A stretch of 64,000 bases of DNA from Phytopseudomonas dryadis (GTDB lineage Bacteria; Pseudomonadota; Gammaproteobacteria; Pseudomonadales; Pseudomonadaceae). Each line of letters starts with the position of its first letter. Positions within the stretch are counted from its first letter, which is position 1. The stretch is taken from assembly GCF_004327355.1 (NCBI RefSeq), contig NZ_QJUM01000004.1:204297-268296 (forward strand), written 5' to 3'. Both the position numbers and the translations under genes were made by a program. The notes under the pieces were generated by a model. It searched no databases. It was given only the letters and a program-made list of their open reading frames with translations, and was not told the DNA's origin. Shown in pieces: positions 61,573 through 64,000 of the stretch.

Positions 61573-63582
61573 ATGTCCCGACTGAACCCCCGGCAGCAGG
61601 AAGCCGTGAACTACGTCGGCGGCCCACTTCTGGTGCTCGCCGGCGCCGGCTCCGGCAAGACCAGCGTGATCACCCGCAAGATCGCCCACCTGGTGAAGAA
61701 CTGTGGCATCCGCGCCCAGCACATCGTCGCCATGACCTTCACCAACAAGGCCGCGCGCGAAATGAAGGAGCGCGTCGGCAGCCTGCTCAAGGGCGCCGAG
61801 GGTCGCGGCCTGACCGTGTCGACCTTCCACAACCTGGGCATGAACATCATCCGCAAGGAATACGCGCGCCTGGGCTACAAGCCGGGTTTCTCGATCTTCG
61901 ACGACGGCGACATCAAGGCGCTGCTGTCGGACATCATGCAGAAGGAGTATGCCGGCGACGATGGCATCGACGAGATCAAGGGCTACATCGGCAGCTGGAA
62001 GAACGACCTGATCCTGCCCGACGAAGCCCTGGCCGCTGCCCGCGGGCCGAAGGAGCAGACCGCGGCCATCGTCTACCTGCACTACCAGCGCACGCTCAAG
62101 GCGTACAACGCGGTGGACTTCGACGACCTGATCCTGCTGCCGGTCAAGCTGTTCCAGGAACATGCCGACATCCTGGAGAAATGGCAGAACCGCATCCGCT
62201 ACCTGCTGGTCGACGAATACCAGGACACCAACGCCAGCCAGTACCTGCTGGTCAAGCTGCTGGTGGGCATGCGCAACCAGTTCACCGTGGTCGGCGACGA
62301 CGACCAGTCGATCTACGCCTGGCGCGGCGCGCGCCCGGAAAACCTGATGCTGCTCAAGGAGGACTACCCCTCGCTGAAGGTGGTGATGCTGGAGCAGAAC
62401 TACCGCTCCACCAGCCGTATCCTCAAATGCGCCAACATCCTCATCGCCAACAACCCCCACGTGTTCGAGAAGCAGCTGTGGTCGGAGATGGGCGTGGGCG
62501 ACGAGATCCGCGTGATCCGCACGCGCAACGAGGATGCCGAGTGCGAACGGGTGGCCCTGGAGATCCTCACCGAACACCTGCGCACGGAGCGGCCCTACAG
62601 CGATTTCGCCATCCTCTATCGCGGCAACTACCAGGCCAAGCTGATGGAGCTGAAGCTGCAGCACCACCAGATTCCTTATCGTCTCTCCGGCGGCACCAGC
62701 TTCTTCGCCCGCCAGGAGGTGAAGGACCTGATGAGCTACTTCCGCCTGCTGGTCAACCCGGACGACGACAACGCCTTCCTGCGGGTGATCAACGTGCCAC
62801 GCCGGGAAATCGGCTCGACCACCCTGGAAAAGCTCGGCAACTACGCCACCGAACGCAAGATCAGCATGTACGCCGCCAGCGACGAGATCGGCCTCGGCGC
62901 CCATCTGGACAGCCGCTACACCGAGCGCCTAGCGCGCTTCAAGCGCTGGATGGACGGGGTGCGCCAGCAGTGCGCGCAGAACGACCCGATCGCCGCCATC
63001 CGCAGCATGGTGATGGACATCGACTACGAGAACTGGCTGCGCCAGAACGCCTCCAGCGACAAGGTCGCCGACGCGCGCATGGGCAACGTCTGGTTCCTCG
63101 TCGACGCCCTGAAGAACACCCTGGAGAAGGACGAAGACGGTGGCATGACCATCGAGGACGCCATCGGCAAGCTGGTGCTGCGCGACATGCTCGAGCGCCA
63201 GCAGGAAGAGGAAGAAGGCGCCGAAGGCGTGCAGATGATGACCATGCACGCCTCCAAGGGCCTGGAATTCCCGTCGGTGTACATCATCGGCTTCGAGGAA
63301 GAGATCCTCCCGCACCGCTCCAGCATCGAGGCCGATACCATCGAGGAGGAGCGGCGCCTGGCCTATGTCGGCATCACCCGCGCCAAGCGCAACCTGGCGC
63401 TGACCTTCGCCGCCAGGCGCAAGCAGTACGGCGAGATCGTCGAGTGCTCGCCGAGCCGCTTCCTCGACGAGCTGCCGCCCGAGGACCTGGTCTGGGAAGG
63501 CATGGAGGAAGCGCCGGTGGAGGTCAAGGCCGCCCGCGGCAACGACGCCCTGGCCAGCATGCGCGCCATGCTCAAGCGCTGA
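61573..63582 (+). CDS. rep: ATP-dependent DNA helicase Rep
   Basis: A 669-residue UvrD/Rep-family 3'-5' helicase that helps forks pass bound proteins. Motif I AGAGSGKTS, Ia AMTFTNKAAREM, II VDEYQDTN, III GDDDQSIYAWRGA, IV EQNYRS, V MTMHASKGLEF and VI AYVGITRAK are all intact. The start is the ATG at 61573 (MSRLNPRQQEAV), matching the family; upstream open frame is fortuitous. Confidence 0.97.
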   Translation: MSRLNPRQQEAVNYVGGPLLVLAGAGSGKTSVITRKIAHLVKNCGIRAQHIVAMTFTNKAAREMKERVGSLLKGAEGRGLTVSTFHNLGMNIIRKEYARLGYKPGFSIFDDGDIKALLSDIMQKEYAGDDGIDEIKGYIGSWKNDLILPDEALAAARGPKEQTAAIVYLHYQRTLKAYNAVDFDDLILLPVKLFQEHADILEKWQNRIRYLLVDEYQDTNASQYLLVKLLVGMRNQFTVVGDDDQSIYAWRGARPENLMLLKEDYPSLKVVMLEQNYRSTSRILKCANILIANNPHVFEKQLWSEMGVGDEIRVIRTRNEDAECERVALEILTEHLRTERPYSDFAILYRGNYQAKLMELKLQHHQIPYRLSGGTSFFARQEVKDLMSYFRLLVNPDDDNAFLRVINVPRREIGSTTLEKLGNYATERKISMYAASDEIGLGAHLDSRYTERLARFKRWMDGVRQQCAQNDPIAAIRSMVMDIDYENWLRQNASSDKVADARMGNVWFLVDALKNTLEKDEDGGMTIEDAIGKLVLRDMLERQQEEEEGAEGVQMMTMHASKGLEFPSVYIIGFEEEILPHRSSIEADTIEEERRLAYVGITRAKRNLALTFAARRKQYGEIVECSPSRFLDELPPEDLVWEGMEEAPVEVKAARGNDALASMRAMLKR

Positions 63583-63598
63583 AACGACGCCCTCCTAT

Positions 63599-64000
63599 GT
63601 AGGCCCGGATCGAGCGCAGCGTTATCCGGGAAATGGCACCTGGGGATCGCTCTGCTCAACCCAGGCCACGGGCTTGCAGGCGATCCCCCTTAACTGCCGA
63701 TGCCGCGACGAACACCGCTTTCGTAGCCCGGGTCGAGCGCAGCGACACCCGGGGAATGGTACCTGGGTATCGCTCTGCTCAACCCAGGCTACGGGCTTGC
63801 AGGCGATCGCCCTCAAACTGCCGATGCCGCGACGAACACCGCTTTCGTAGCCCGGGTCGAGCTCAGCGACACCCGGGAAATGGCACCTGGGGATCGCTCT
63901 GCTCAACCCAGGCCACGGGCTTGCAGGCGATCCCCCTTAACTGCCGATGCCGCGACGAACACCGCTTTCGTAGCCCGGGTCGAGCGCAGCGACACCCGGG
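63599..64000. repeat. Tandem array of about 124-bp units
   Basis: Units start with GTAGCCCGGGTCGAGC at 63599 (variant GTAGGCCCGGATCGAGC), 63723, 63847 and 63970, so periods are 124, 124 and 123, and the fourth runs off the window. Each has a hairpin CCCGGGT...ACCCGGG and a second inverted block AACCCAGGCTACGGGC. Units are highly similar to each other (for example GCCGATGCCGCGACGAACAC in each). Confidence 0.92.

Noticed and set aside
63622..63906. 94-residue frame with repeated VAWVEQSD segments
   Set aside because: Entirely within the 124-bp repeat array; such frames recur in Pseudomonas repeats and are not genes.
63599..64000. Possible CRISPR array
   Set aside because: Units are about 124 bases and similar along their whole length, with no variable spacers and no cas genes.

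Overview
The window is GC-rich chromosomal DNA of a Pseudomonas. It carries the medium-chain-length polyhydroxyalkanoate (PHA) cluster phaC1-phaZ-phaC2-phaD / phaF-phaI, the alginate-regulation block algP, algQ, hemYXDC, algR, algZ, argH, and then cyaA, rnk, cyaY, lptM, lysA, dapF, xerC, sutA, glnK-amtB-amtB, ubiK, comM, betT and rep. This order is broadly that known from P. aeruginosa. Two tandem ammonium transporters and PHA genes directly beside algP point to another lineage of the genus. I cannot name the species from sequence alone.

Layout. 1-6.4 kb: PHA synthesis, depolymerisation, regulator and granule proteins. 6.6-14.8 kb: minus-strand alginate regulators and late porphyrin genes. 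15-17.5 kb: argH, a P-loop kinase and an acetyltransferase. 17.6-18.8 kb: an IS110-family element inserted in a REP-type repeat. 19.2-24 kb: small conserved genes, a solute-binding protein and cyaA. 24-39.2 kb: an accessory iron-type island made of two tandem modules, each with a Fur-like box, ECF sigma factor, FecR-like regulator and STN-type TonB receptor. The first module ends in a di-haem peroxidase. The second ends in an M16 protease lipoprotein and a YddA-like ABC exporter. 39.5-46 kb: rnk, cyaY, lysine/DAP genes, xerC and sutA. 46-50 kb: a broken yjbQ and glnK-amtB1-amtB2. 50-64 kb: ubiK, comM, betT, a chemoreceptor, a LysR regulator, a MATE pump, a GGDEF-EAL protein, rep, and a tandem-repeat array running off the end.

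How parts work together. The second island module (receptor, HxxEH protease, ABC transporter, joined by 1-4 base overlaps) has the gene content of the Fus/YddB-PqqL-YddA protease-associated import systems, in which a host iron protein is imported and cut in the periplasm. Here it lies behind its own cell-surface signalling pair. Both receptor promoters share a conserved block, so the two modules may be co-regulated.

The intergenic DNA is unusually informative. A 211-bp MITE-like element with a 5-bp target duplication sits in the loop of the phaD/phaF terminator. A second TA-flanked element interrupts yjbQ, and a 57-bp remnant of it supplies the stop codon of the GGDEF-EAL gene. A GCTTGAA-type repeat supplies the ribosome-binding site and TTG start of xerC. 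The IS110 leader contains segments matching its own insertion site, as expected of a bridge RNA.
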